DNA of 11,655 nt, from the NCBI GenBank assembly GCA_002450755.1, contig DKAI01000061.1, forward strand, positions 1-11,655. Direction: 5' to 3'. The stretch's first letter is position 1, and each line of letters starts with the position of its first letter. Shown here one piece after another: positions 1-6,696 of this stretch. Origin of the DNA: Deltaproteobacteria bacterium UBA6930. GTDB taxonomy: Bacteria; Myxococcota_A; UBA9160; UBA6930. A program made the translations under genes and the position numbers. The notes beneath the pieces were generated by a model, which saw only the letters and a list, made by a program, of their open reading frames with translations, was not told the origin of the DNA and did no database searches.

Positions 1-474
1 TTCTTTGGCCCAAGCTACTCCCACACGGCGCACCAGCCTGGTGTTACCTCCAAAGCCCGGAACTAGTCCGAGATTAACCTCAGGTTGACCAAACCGCGCC
101 TTCGCAGAGGCGTAAATCCAGTCACAGCCCAAAGCCACCTCGCACCCTCCTCCTAGAGCATATCCATTGACCGCAGCAATCGTGGGAATATCGAGGTCTT
201 CCATTGCTCCTAGTACCTCATGGCCTCGTCGACTAAACTCAACACCTTGCAAGGGAGTCATCTTGCGCATCTCACCTATATCGGCACCCGCTGCGAAAGC
301 GCGCCCTGAGCCTGTTAAAATCAAAGCCAAGACGTTGGAATCATTCCTTACATCCTCGATCCTCTCCGCGAGAGCTTCAACAATAGCCGGATTGAGAGCA
401 TTTAAGACTTCGGGACGGTTAAGTGTCAGAACGCGTACCCTGCCGCGATCTTCTGATAGGACTAGTTCATTCAA
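1..474 (-). CDS. Enoyl-CoA hydratase/isomerase (crotonase family), C-terminus beyond window
   Basis: This gene hydrates 2-enoyl-CoA thioesters in beta-oxidation or isomerises them; crotonases are cytoplasmic. 158 codons are visible and the frame runs off the window at base 1, so about 100 residues are missing compared with the usual 260. Seen: an oxyanion-hole segment AFAAGADIGEM at residues 59-69, GYALGGGCEVAL at 104-115 and FGQPEVNLG at 128-136. Glu112 and Glu132 sit where the two catalytic glutamates of true hydratases lie, so hydratase is favoured over isomerase. There is no ATG at the right place. I chose TTG at 474-472 because AAAGAGGG (482-489) precedes it by 7 bases; an in-frame GTG lies further upstream without such a site. 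It follows the acyl-CoA synthetase by 54 bases on the same strand and in the same reading frame, probably as the third gene of that operon. Substrate chain length cannot be told. Confidence 0.92.
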   Translation of the reverse strand, partial: MNELVLSEDRGRVRVLTLNRPEVLNALNPAIVEALAERIEDVRNDSNVLALILTGSGRAFAAGADIGEMRKMTPLQGVEFSRRGHEVLGAMEDLDIPTIAAVNGYALGGGCEVALGCDWIYASAKARFGQPEVNLGLVPGFGGNTRLVRRVGVAWAKE

Positions 475-528
475 ATCAAAACCCTCTTTAAGTTTTTTCC
501 ATACATATGCTACCACACGTAATCGATC

Positions 529-2169
529 TTAATCGTTAGTTCCTGACACATCGGTCGCAATCTGCTTTGCCCAACCGTAGTCAGCTTTACCGCTTGGAGA
601 ACGAACGACTTCCTCTACAAAAATGTAATCCTTAGGAGCCTTATAGCTGGCCAACACCGTACGCACGAAGCTCGACAAACGATTTTTTATTTCTTTTCCT
701 GAAACGATGCCCTCGCGCAGTTGCACAATCGCAGTAATTTGCTGCCCGAACCTTTCATTTGGCATTCCGATAACTACTGCATCGTAGACTTCAGAGGATT
801 CCTTTAGAGCCTCCTCTACTTCCTCAGCAAATACTTTTTCACCGCCAGTATTTATCGTACCCGAAGCACGTCCCAGAAGGAGTATATCCCCTCCTACTTT
901 TGCAACTGCTCGGTCTCCAGGGATCGAGTAACGCGTGCCGTTTATTACTGGAAAGGTTTGGGCTGTCTTTTCAGGATCATCGAGATAGCCAAGTGGAACA
1001 TTGCCACGACGGGCCAACCACCCCTCTTCTCCGGATTCCGTTTTCACTTCGTCGTCTAGGGAATCATTAAGAATCGCGCTATCTGCCAGGATTGCGAATT
1101 TAGCCGTCTCAGATCCCTTCCCTGCTTCTGACATTTGACTCGCCTGAGTGCCGCTCTCTGAAGATCCTAAAGTATCCAAAATTTTTACATTGGGGAGTAT
1201 TTCATGAAATGCAGCCTTCGCGGATGACGACAATATAGCTCCCCCGGTAGTAATCAAGCGCAGGGTTGCCGCATTATAATTTCGATTTTTAAACACATCG
1301 ATAAGAGGTGTGGCAAATGCATTTCCAACAATCGACAAGGCTGTAATACCTTCTCTTTCTATTGTCTCCCAGATGTCCTCAGGATCTAGTTTCTTCGTAT
1401 TCGATTGAACGAAAACTGTTCCACCGATATGCCACATATTAAATGCGATCCAGTGAGCAGCTCCATGCATGAAGGGAGGTGCGGGTAACGAACGTACCCC
1501 TCCTTTAAGAGCGCGTTGTACAATTGCATTCAGATTAGGTTCGCAATTTCTTGGAAGTAAAGCTGCAGCGATAATATCTTCCTGACGCCACATAACTCCT
1601 TTCGGCTTGCCTGTTGTACCACCCGTATAAAGCATGTAAAGATCATCAGGTGACAAGTTCTCTGGTTCTCGTGGCTTGGCCTCCTTCAATGCCACTTCAT
1701 AGTCAAGCGCTCCTGACAAAAGTTCGTTATTCGACTCATCGGCGACCTGCAACAGAAGACGCAGGTGTGGAAGTTTCTTTCGAATTGAATCTAACGCAGG
1801 AGCAAAAGTCGAATGATAAATAATAGCCTTTGCAGACGCATTCGTTAGTACATAGAGAAGCTCATCCTCGACGTATCTATAGTTAACATTAAAAGGAACT
1901 ACCCGTGCCTTAAAAGCACCAAGCATACCCTCTAAATATTCATTTCCGTTATAAAGATAAAGAGCCAAATGATCTTGTCCGGACTGCCATCCCCTCAGAT
2001 CTCGGCGCTCTCGATAACAACCGAGATTATATTCTTTTAGTACTGCCGCCAAGCGCCGCGTCCTATCACTAACATCATCCCAAGTAAATCTTCGATTTCG
2101 AAATACCAGGCACTCACGGTTACCCAACTTTTCCGCAATAGCCTCATGTATAAACCCAAGATTCAACAT
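529..2169 (-). CDS. FadD19/FadD3-like fatty acyl-CoA synthetase (ANL superfamily)
   Basis: ATP-dependent activation of a carboxylic acid to its CoA thioester through an acyl-AMP intermediate. The 546 residues span a full-length ANL enzyme. Seen: the AMP-binding P-loop YTGGTTGKPKGV at 181-192, followed by MWRQ; LGSSESG at 334-340; GDR at 418-420; the hinge region GRASGTINTGGEKVFAEEVE at 433-452; and SPSGKA at 524-529, whose Lys529 matches the invariant catalytic lysine of the adenylation step. The segments around residues 61-102 (GWQSGQDHLALYLYNGNEYL onward) and the GGEKVFAEEVE block recall mycobacterial FadD19 and FadD3, which activate steroid side-chain or ring acids. That points to long, branched or cyclic acids, but specificity is inference. 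ATG at 2169 follows AAGAGGA at close spacing. It begins 9 bases after the upstream hypothetical gene and precedes the crotonase, so activation and hydration of the same acyl group are plausible. Confidence 0.93.
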   Translation of the reverse strand: MLNLGFIHEAIAEKLGNRECLVFRNRRFTWDDVSDRTRRLAAVLKEYNLGCYRERRDLRGWQSGQDHLALYLYNGNEYLEGMLGAFKARVVPFNVNYRYVEDELLYVLTNASAKAIIYHSTFAPALDSIRKKLPHLRLLLQVADESNNELLSGALDYEVALKEAKPREPENLSPDDLYMLYTGGTTGKPKGVMWRQEDIIAAALLPRNCEPNLNAIVQRALKGGVRSLPAPPFMHGAAHWIAFNMWHIGGTVFVQSNTKKLDPEDIWETIEREGITALSIVGNAFATPLIDVFKNRNYNAATLRLITTGGAILSSSAKAAFHEILPNVKILDTLGSSESGTQASQMSEAGKGSETAKFAILADSAILNDSLDDEVKTESGEEGWLARRGNVPLGYLDDPEKTAQTFPVINGTRYSIPGDRAVAKVGGDILLLGRASGTINTGGEKVFAEEVEEALKESSEVYDAVVIGMPNERFGQQITAIVQLREGIVSGKEIKNRLSSFVRTVLASYKAPKDYIFVEEVVRSPSGKADYGWAKQIATDVSGTND

Positions 2170-2178
2170 GTCTTCCTC

Positions 2179-2913
2179 TTAACCTAAATTAAAAAAGATA
2201 CTCAAAGCAACACCCGTCGATGCGACTTCCGAACCTATATGGGGCTCAAAGAAGCTACCGTCTTTGCGTTGAGTCTTTATAAGTTTTTCACACACCTCAC
2301 GGGAAGAAATCGAGGCTCCTGGAAGGGCTCTCGCGCCGCAACGCACAAAAATTCTTCCGGTGGCTAGGGGACCGAAGTTACCCAAATGAAAACCCTTTGT
2401 AAGCTCTCTCCCACACCATTGCAAAGCTTCATCCGCTAATTCGCCTGGATAGTTAGCAAGCCAATGAAAATAAACGTCTATGTCAACCAATGATCCCGAA
2501 CGCACTCTCTTTTCCGACCATTGGTCCTCAAAAAAAGAATCCGCAGCTCTCAAACTCCGACCGGGAGAAAACGGCGATTTAGAGAGCAATCCAGCAACCT
2601 GTCCGGTAAGGCTCAAGCGATCCATCATTGAAAGCTGCTTCCCCCATCCCCCGTCTTCATCTTGAAGCTCGATTAAGTGAGCTATGGCTAGCTCACCTGC
2701 CGGACAGTCTTGATACGCAAGGGAATCCAGAATCTCAAGCGCTTCCACAGTTTCTGAGAATGAAAACTCGGAAATTTTATCTCTGATCCACCGCTCAAGA
2801 GAATCAACAGAGGAGGTGTTCAGGAGCACATTCGCATAACCTTTCAGGAGTGGGGTACCAGCGGAAAGAAGATACTCCTGAGCATCTCTAATCGATTTGT
2901 CGTTCGAATCCAA
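2179..2913 (-). CDS. Hypothetical protein with squalene-cyclase/prenyltransferase-like alpha-helical repeats
   Basis: 244 residues, no signal peptide or membrane segment seen. Two stretches resemble the QW-type turns of terpene cyclase and prenyltransferase alpha/alpha-barrels: LQDEDGGWGK at 83-92 and TQRKDGSFFEP at 214-224, the latter followed by a hydrophobic C-terminal helix. The protein is far shorter than squalene-hopene cyclases (over 600 residues), and the catalytic DXDD motif is not visible; DIDVYFHW at 144-151 is the nearest and does not match. It is therefore probably a non-catalytic or differently active barrel-type protein rather than a cyclase. The start is TTG at 2913, directly after a strong GGGAGG site (2919-2924). 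It leads the apparent operon with the acyl-CoA synthetase (9 bases downstream) and crotonase, which suggests a link to lipid or isoprenoid acid use. Function is unknown. Confidence 0.8.
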   Translation of the reverse strand: MDSNDKSIRDAQEYLLSAGTPLLKGYANVLLNTSSVDSLERWIRDKISEFSFSETVEALEILDSLAYQDCPAGELAIAHLIELQDEDGGWGKQLSMMDRLSLTGQVAGLLSKSPFSPGRSLRAADSFFEDQWSEKRVRSGSLVDIDVYFHWLANYPGELADEALQWCGRELTKGFHLGNFGPLATGRIFVRCGARALPGASISSREVCEKLIKTQRKDGSFFEPHIGSEVASTGVALSIFFNLG

Positions 2914-2929
2914 TTTTCCTCCCTCTAGC

Positions 2930-2959
2930 GATCTACGTAAAAATGGAGCAAGAAGTCAA
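2930..2959 (-). promoter_or_regulatory. Possible promoter of the hypothetical-fadD-crotonase operon
   Basis: On the minus strand TTGACT (2954-2959) is a good -35 hexamer. It is followed after 18 bases by TAGATC (2930-2935), a poor -10. The position just upstream of the TTG start at 2913 and its Shine-Dalgarno site is sensible, but the -10 match is weak and the implied start site lies very close to the ribosome binding site. Confidence 0.28.
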
Positions 2960-2998
2960 TTCAGTAAAGTCCATCCGCCACATCGTGACCTCGGTTAC

Positions 2999-3004
2999 TA
3001 TACT
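2999..3004 (+). promoter_or_regulatory. Possible -10 element before the DUF255 remnant
   Basis: TATACT lies 4 bases upstream of the GTG at 3009, with no Shine-Dalgarno site between. No convincing -35 is seen. If active it would start a nearly leaderless transcript covering the remnant, tupB and tupC. The same hexamer precedes the phosphatase gene at 5847-5852. Confidence 0.25.
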
Positions 3005-3008
3005 CAAC

Positions 3009-3422
3009 GTGACACCTCGAAACCGGCTACAAGGCGAAACCAGTCCGTATCTACAGCAGCACGTGGACAACCCTATTGACTGGTATCCCTGGGGAGAAGA
3101 GGTTCTTCGAAAACCAGAGGCCTTCCCTACTTTATTAAGAGCAATAGCAGGACTCAAACAGGGTTTCTCTACCGCAGTAATCGTGGGCGAATTTAATGAT
3201 TTAAGTACACAGAAGCTGGCGGATAAATCACGCTCAGTGCTAGAACCCGACGAAGCCATAATAATTGTAAGCCCGAGTTTAGAGATACCAGAAATGATCG
3301 ATCCAAGCCTCCTGGAATCACCTTTTGCTTTGAATGGGAACGCAACTGCGTACATTTGCTTGGAAACAAGTTCTCGCGGACCCGTTCAAGACCCGAATGA
3401 TCTTATGAAATGGCGTAGGTAA
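3009..3422 (+). pseudogene. DUF255 (YyaL/SPATA20-type thioredoxin-domain protein) remnant with the central part deleted
   Basis: The family is normally about 650-700 residues: an N-terminal thioredoxin-like domain with a CHWCHVM-type motif, then a long alpha/alpha-barrel region and a short C-terminal tail. Here the frame encodes only 137 residues. Residues 5-36 (NRLQGETSPYLQQHVDNPID, then WYPWGEEVLRK) match the family's extreme N-terminus. From residue 39 onward (AFPTLLRAIAGL, VIVGEFNDLST, GNATAYICLE, DPNDL) it matches the extreme C-terminus. The junction lies near 3112-3125. The thioredoxin cysteines are gone, and the C-terminal cysteine usually found after the AYxC segment is replaced (ETSSRGP). 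GTG at 3009 is chosen because homologues begin just before the NRL motif; an in-frame ATG at 2943 has no ribosome site. The stop overlaps the tupB start (TAATG), so the frame may persist as a translated leader. It could alternatively be an assembly chimera. Confidence 0.8.
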
Positions 3423-4117
3423 TGGAAGAAATTCGCGACGCATTCGGCGGTGCATTTTTACTACTTATTCAGCGAGACACTGCCCTTTTAGAAATAGTTT
3501 TTCTCTCCCTCCGAGTAAGCTTAACTGCGTTGTTCTTTGCTTCTTTAATTGGACTACCGTTAGGATCATTTCTTGGCTCAGGACGATTTCCAGGAAGGAA
3601 TATTCTGGTTGTTCTCCTCAATTCAATGTTGGGACTTCCTCCGGTCGTTGTGGGTTTAACCGTCTATCTCGTGCTCTCTAGATCTGGTCCTCTAGGTGGG
3701 CTGGATTGGCTATTTACGAGCCACGCGATGATCATCGCGCAATTTATTTTAGTCACTCCGTTCGTAGCATCGATTACCCGGCAAACGGTGGAAGACCTGA
3801 TGGAGGAATACGAAGAGCAACTAACATCGCTAGGAGTCGGAAAGATAGGCTGCCTATTTACCCTATTACATGAAGGACGATACAGGTTATTGACAGCTCT
3901 TCTGGCGGGGTTCGGAAGAGCCATATCCGAAGTCGGAGCAGTGATGATCGTTGGCGGAAACATCGCACACCTAACACGTGTCATGACAACCGCCATCGCG
4001 ATGGAAACAAGCAAAGGAGATCTGACAATGGCTTTAAGCTTAGGAATTATTTTAATTTTTCTAGCTTTAAGTCTTAACGTTGCTGCCCAGTTGTTAGCAA
4101 AGGTTGGTCGTGCCTAA
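3422..4117 (+). CDS. tupB: Tungstate-type ABC transporter permease TupB
   Basis: Inner-membrane permease for oxyanion uptake, probably tungstate (molybdate possible). The 231 residues fit TupB, which is shorter than most permeases. Hydrophobic segments lie at about 24-52, 60-85, 102-118, 158-180 and 204-228. The cytoplasmic coupling loop includes GFGRAISEVGAVMIVGGNI at 163-181, the permease EAA-type region in the form characteristic of TupB/WtpB. An acidic stretch EDLMEEYEEQ sits at 124-133. The ATG overlaps the preceding stop by one base, with only a weak AGG upstream, so translation is probably coupled to the DUF255 remnant frame. It overlaps tupC by 8 bases. The periplasmic binding protein TupA, usually encoded immediately before tupB, is absent here. 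Confidence 0.88.
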   Translation: MEEIRDAFGGAFLLLIQRDTALLEIVFLSLRVSLTALFFASLIGLPLGSFLGSGRFPGRNILVVLLNSMLGLPPVVVGLTVYLVLSRSGPLGGLDWLFTSHAMIIAQFILVTPFVASITRQTVEDLMEEYEEQLTSLGVGKIGCLFTLLHEGRYRLLTALLAGFGRAISEVGAVMIVGGNIAHLTRVMTTAIAMETSKGDLTMALSLGIILIFLALSLNVAAQLLAKVGRA

Positions 4118-4844
4118 ATTAGATAGAACTCAGAAAATTCTGCCACTCTCCATCCGAGAAGTCTCTATTGAATTCTTGGGACGCTGTTTTTTGAGAACGA
4201 ACACCCTTGAAATAAAAGGGGGTGAGCCTACTTTTCTCTTAGGTCCAAATGGTTCTGGAAAGACGCTTTTTTTGAAGGCTTGCCATGGCCTGATAGAGCC
4301 GACTCAGGGCACCATAAGCTGGCTTGGGTATAATGCAGGCGATGCTTACCGATATCAGTCCATGGTCTTACAGCGCCCTGTGCTATTGCGGCGGAGTACG
4401 CGAGCAAACATCGACTATGCTCTGCGCGCTTCGGGGCTTTCCAAGGAACAACGGAAAGATCGAATTCAAAAGGTACTCAAAGCCACGGGGCTGGAGAAGA
4501 TAGCGGAGAAGGCAGCAAGAAACCTTTCGGGTGGAGAACAACAACGTCTAGCTATCGCACGCGCATGGGCTACCGAACCAGAAGTTTTATTTCTAGATGA
4601 ACCAACCGCCTCGCTTGACCCCGGGACTTCCTCTTGGGTTGAAAGGACTCTTTCGGCGATTGTTACTAACAAACATAAGATTGTTATGAGTACTCACGAT
4701 CTTGGCTTGGTAAAGCGTCTGGGAGGAGAAGTTATCTTTCTCCACCGAGGACGAATTCTTGAACGAACCTTGTCAAAAACTTTTTTTGAATGTCCGACCA
4801 CACCTGAGGGCCGAGCATTTATAGCTAATGAGCTTAGTTGGTAG
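4110..4844 (+). CDS. tupC: Tungstate-type ABC transporter ATP-binding protein TupC
   Basis: Cytoplasmic ATPase that drives the TupB permease. Numbering from the GTG at 4110 gives 244 residues, a normal length for TupC. Seen: Walker A GPNGSGKT at 45-52, Q-loop VLQRPVLL at 86-93 (typical of this subfamily), ABC signature LSGGEQQ at 139-145, Walker B VLFLDE at 159-164 and switch histidine in STHD at 194-197. All catalytic residues are intact, so the pair should be functional if a binding protein is supplied. The frame could also open at TTG 4104, but AAAGG at 4099-4103 is spaced correctly only for GTG 4110. The gene overlaps the end of tupB by 8 bases, indicating translational coupling. No molybdate-binding TOBE domain follows, as expected for TupC rather than ModC. 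Confidence 0.9.
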   Translation: MPKLDRTQKILPLSIREVSIEFLGRCFLRTNTLEIKGGEPTFLLGPNGSGKTLFLKACHGLIEPTQGTISWLGYNAGDAYRYQSMVLQRPVLLRRSTRANIDYALRASGLSKEQRKDRIQKVLKATGLEKIAEKAARNLSGGEQQRLAIARAWATEPEVLFLDEPTASLDPGTSSWVERTLSAIVTNKHKIVMSTHDLGLVKRLGGEVIFLHRGRILERTLSKTFFECPTTPEGRAFIANELSW

Positions 4845-5107
4845 TGTATGGATATAAAGTTTTCAAAAGATTCGATTAAATAATTACACAACAGGAGAAC
4901 AATTCCTAACAGTGATTGAAAGTAAGTAAAAAACGCAACGTCACTATTAAGTCGTCAACATATACACCAAACGATATCTATTTAAAATATTTTGGAGAAT
5001 CGGTACGAAAAAATGGAGCAGCCTACATAGTTGAAAATTACTCTTGTAAGTTTTTGATTACTAAACTTTCACGTACGTCATTGAGCAAGTATGGTCCCTC
5101 TTTCTAA
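4845..5107. other. AT-rich gap between convergent genes; no convincing gene
   Basis: 263 bases between the end of tupC and the end of the dienelactone-hydrolase gene, more AT-rich than its surroundings. A 63-codon frame runs from TTG 4916 to TAA 5107 on the plus strand, rich in Lys, Ser, Thr and Tyr and without a recognisable motif. An AGGAG at 4893-4897 lies 18 bases before that TTG, too far to support it. No clear hairpin with a T-run is visible for either convergent gene. It may hold a decayed gene or be plain spacer. Confidence 0.4.
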
Positions 5108-5812
5108 CTAGCTCTTAAGTTGCAACTCTATTTTCATAAAATCAATTAAGCGCGGCCACGCATCCTTCGCGGCTTCTTCGGAATACATGTCGGGTCGCGT
5201 GTCGTTCATAAAGGCGTGCCCTGCTTCTGCATAGCGTCTGATAGAACTTCTTTGCTCGATATTGGACAGCCTCTGCTCAAGATCGAGAACATCGCTGACA
5301 GGAATTATCGGATCTTGATCGCCGTAAAACCCCAGCAGAGGACAAGAGAGATCCTCTACTGCCTCCAAAGGCGATCTCAGTTTTTTCGATCTGTCTAGTC
5401 CATTCGCATAACGGAGCATTCCGTAAAACGGCGAACAAGCTGACAAACCCCCGAGCGAACAAGCAGCCAATAACGCGTATTGACCACCCATGCAAAAACC
5501 GGTGATACCTACACGTGAGCACCCCTTCACATGCAGGAAGTCGATTCCTTCGTTAAGAGTCTCAAGCATGAGATTATCATCAATGCTGTCAATCCAAGCG
5601 AGAGCTTCTTCGGGACTCGTAATCTCTTGAAAGCCAGTCTTACGATACGGATCGACAACTAATACCATAAAACCTTCGTTCGCGAGGCCTTCTCCTAACG
5701 ACCTGTAGTGATCCGAAAGGCCCCAGACATCGGGAATCATGACCACACCAGCCCGCGAGTCCCTTCCTTGGCCACTTATCCAATATCCTTGATCAAATTC
5801 AGAACCACTCAT
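5108..5812 (-). CDS. Dienelactone hydrolase family alpha/beta hydrolase
   Basis: Cytoplasmic alpha/beta hydrolase of the DLH family; the founding member opens dienelactone to maleylacetate, but most relatives have other or unknown ester or lactone substrates. 234 residues is the full family length. Seen: the nucleophile elbow GFCMGG at 105-110 with Cys107 in place of serine, as in DLH; Asp167 within GDQDPIIP at 164-171; and His199 within AGHAF at 197-201. Together these form a Cys-Asp-His triad. PDVWGL at 27-32 occupies the position of the conserved QExxG segment, with Asp28 instead of the glutamate that activates the cysteine in the founding enzyme. ATG at 5812 follows a strong GAGGAGG site. 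It is divergent from the phosphatase gene with only 49 bases between starts, so regulatory sites there would be shared. There are no aromatic-degradation neighbours, so chlorocatechol use is not supported. Confidence 0.9.
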   Translation of the reverse strand: MSGSEFDQGYWISGQGRDSRAGVVMIPDVWGLSDHYRSLGEGLANEGFMVLVVDPYRKTGFQEITSPEEALAWIDSIDDNLMLETLNEGIDFLHVKGCSRVGITGFCMGGQYALLAACSLGGLSACSPFYGMLRYANGLDRSKKLRSPLEAVEDLSCPLLGFYGDQDPIIPVSDVLDLEQRLSNIEQRSSIRRYAEAGHAFMNDTRPDMYSEEAAKDAWPRLIDFMKIELQLKS

Positions 5813-5846
5813 AGTCGCCTCCTCTTTAGTCCTTGGCGCTTATGAG

Positions 5847-5852
5847 TATACT
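5847..5852 (+). promoter_or_regulatory. Candidate -10 element giving a nearly leaderless transcript
   Basis: TATACT ends 9 bases before the ATG of the phosphatase gene at 5862. With usual -10 spacing transcription would begin around 5859, leaving 0-4 bases of leader. No Shine-Dalgarno sequence is visible before that ATG, which is consistent with leaderless translation. A -35 is not obvious (TTTAGT at 5825-5830 is weak). Confidence 0.4.
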
Positions 5853-5861
5853 CCGCAGTCC

Positions 5862-6647
5862 ATGAACTACGAAAACGAATGCCAAATCGCACAGCAAGCC
5901 GCAGCAATAGCTTCGGATATTCTCGAAAATCACTACGCCGGTGGGACCAAGACCTGGGAAAAAGCAAAAGGAGATCCTGTTACGGCGGCTGATATAGAAG
6001 CTGACGCCGCGATACGCGATATTTTAAACAGAAACTTCCCTAATGACGGAATTCTTTCCGAAGAGTGGGTAGGTGACCCCTCAAGAGTGACTAAAAGACG
6101 AGTCTGGATAATCGACCCAATGGATGGCACCAAAGAATTTACGAGAAAAATCCCGGAATTCTGCACGTCAATCGCTCTTTCGGTATCTGGCGAGCCAGTA
6201 GTCGGTGCCGTCAAGAATCCCGCAACTGGCGTAAGTGTCTGGGCTTCCAAGAATGCCGGGGCTTTCAAGGACGGTGTACGGGTCCGGGTCAACGAAACGC
6301 AAGACTTGAATATGGCCCATGTGGTCGCCAGTAGGACCGAGATCGAAAGAGGCAAATTTGACAGGCACAGGAACTGGTTCTCTTCTATAACGCCGATGGG
6401 ATCTATCGCATGGAAACTTGCTTGTGTCGCATGTGGTGATGCGGATCTTAATATTTCTTTCGCTCCTAAAAACGAATGGGACGTTTGCGCAGGCGATCTC
6501 CTAATACGTGAAGCGGGAGGAATATACACGGACTTTAATGGCGAACATCGCGTTTACAATCAAGCGAATCCATTGATTGAAAAGTTCATGATTGCCGGTC
6601 CTCAATCTCTTGTTGACGACTTCTGTAAACGCGAGAGGGGCGAATAG
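5862..6647 (+). CDS. Inositol monophosphatase family phosphatase, CysQ-like
   Basis: Mg2+-dependent, Li+-sensitive phosphatase family member acting on sugar or inositol phosphates, histidinol phosphate or 3'(2'),5'-bisphosphate nucleotides. The 261 residues are full length. Seen: GDPVTAADIEAD at 37-48; the metal-binding SEEW at 66-69 (Glu67); DPMDGTKEF at 85-93 with Asp85 and Asp88 as metal ligands; and EWDVCAGDLLIREAGG at 205-220 with Asp207. The DGTKEF form (rather than DGTxNF) is typical of CysQ nucleotidases, which remove the 3'-phosphate from PAP formed in sulfate assimilation or from CoA-derived nucleotides. I therefore lean to a PAP phosphatase, though histidinol-phosphatase relatives share much of this. 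No Shine-Dalgarno site precedes the ATG. The gene is 49 bases upstream of the Mch-like gene on the same strand and is probably co-transcribed with it. Confidence 0.9.
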   Translation: MNYENECQIAQQAAAIASDILENHYAGGTKTWEKAKGDPVTAADIEADAAIRDILNRNFPNDGILSEEWVGDPSRVTKRRVWIIDPMDGTKEFTRKIPEFCTSIALSVSGEPVVGAVKNPATGVSVWASKNAGAFKDGVRVRVNETQDLNMAHVVASRTEIERGKFDRHRNWFSSITPMGSIAWKLACVACGDADLNISFAPKNEWDVCAGDLLIREAGGIYTDFNGEHRVYNQANPLIEKFMIAGPQSLVDDFCKRERGE

Positions 6648-6696
6648 GGTAAACAGGAAGTCTTATATCTCAGCCCACTTATGAGAGGAGTAGAAC

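Noticed and set aside
167..532. 121-codon plus-strand open frame
   Set aside because: It is antisense to the crotonase gene, whose minus-strand translation shows the full set of family motifs; the plus-strand product has no recognisable content.
2943..3008. ATG at 2943 as the start of the DUF255 remnant
   Set aside because: No ribosome site, and the added 22 residues do not resemble the family, whose members begin just before the NRL motif encoded after GTG 3009.
4916..5107. 63-codon plus-strand open frame as a small gene
   Set aside because: TTG start with the only AGGAG 18 bases away, no known motif, AT-rich composition, and open length compatible with chance; kept only as a note in the gap entry.
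5933..6529. 198-codon minus-strand open frame opposite the phosphatase
   Set aside because: It is antisense to a gene with intact metal-binding motifs and has no domain signal of its own.
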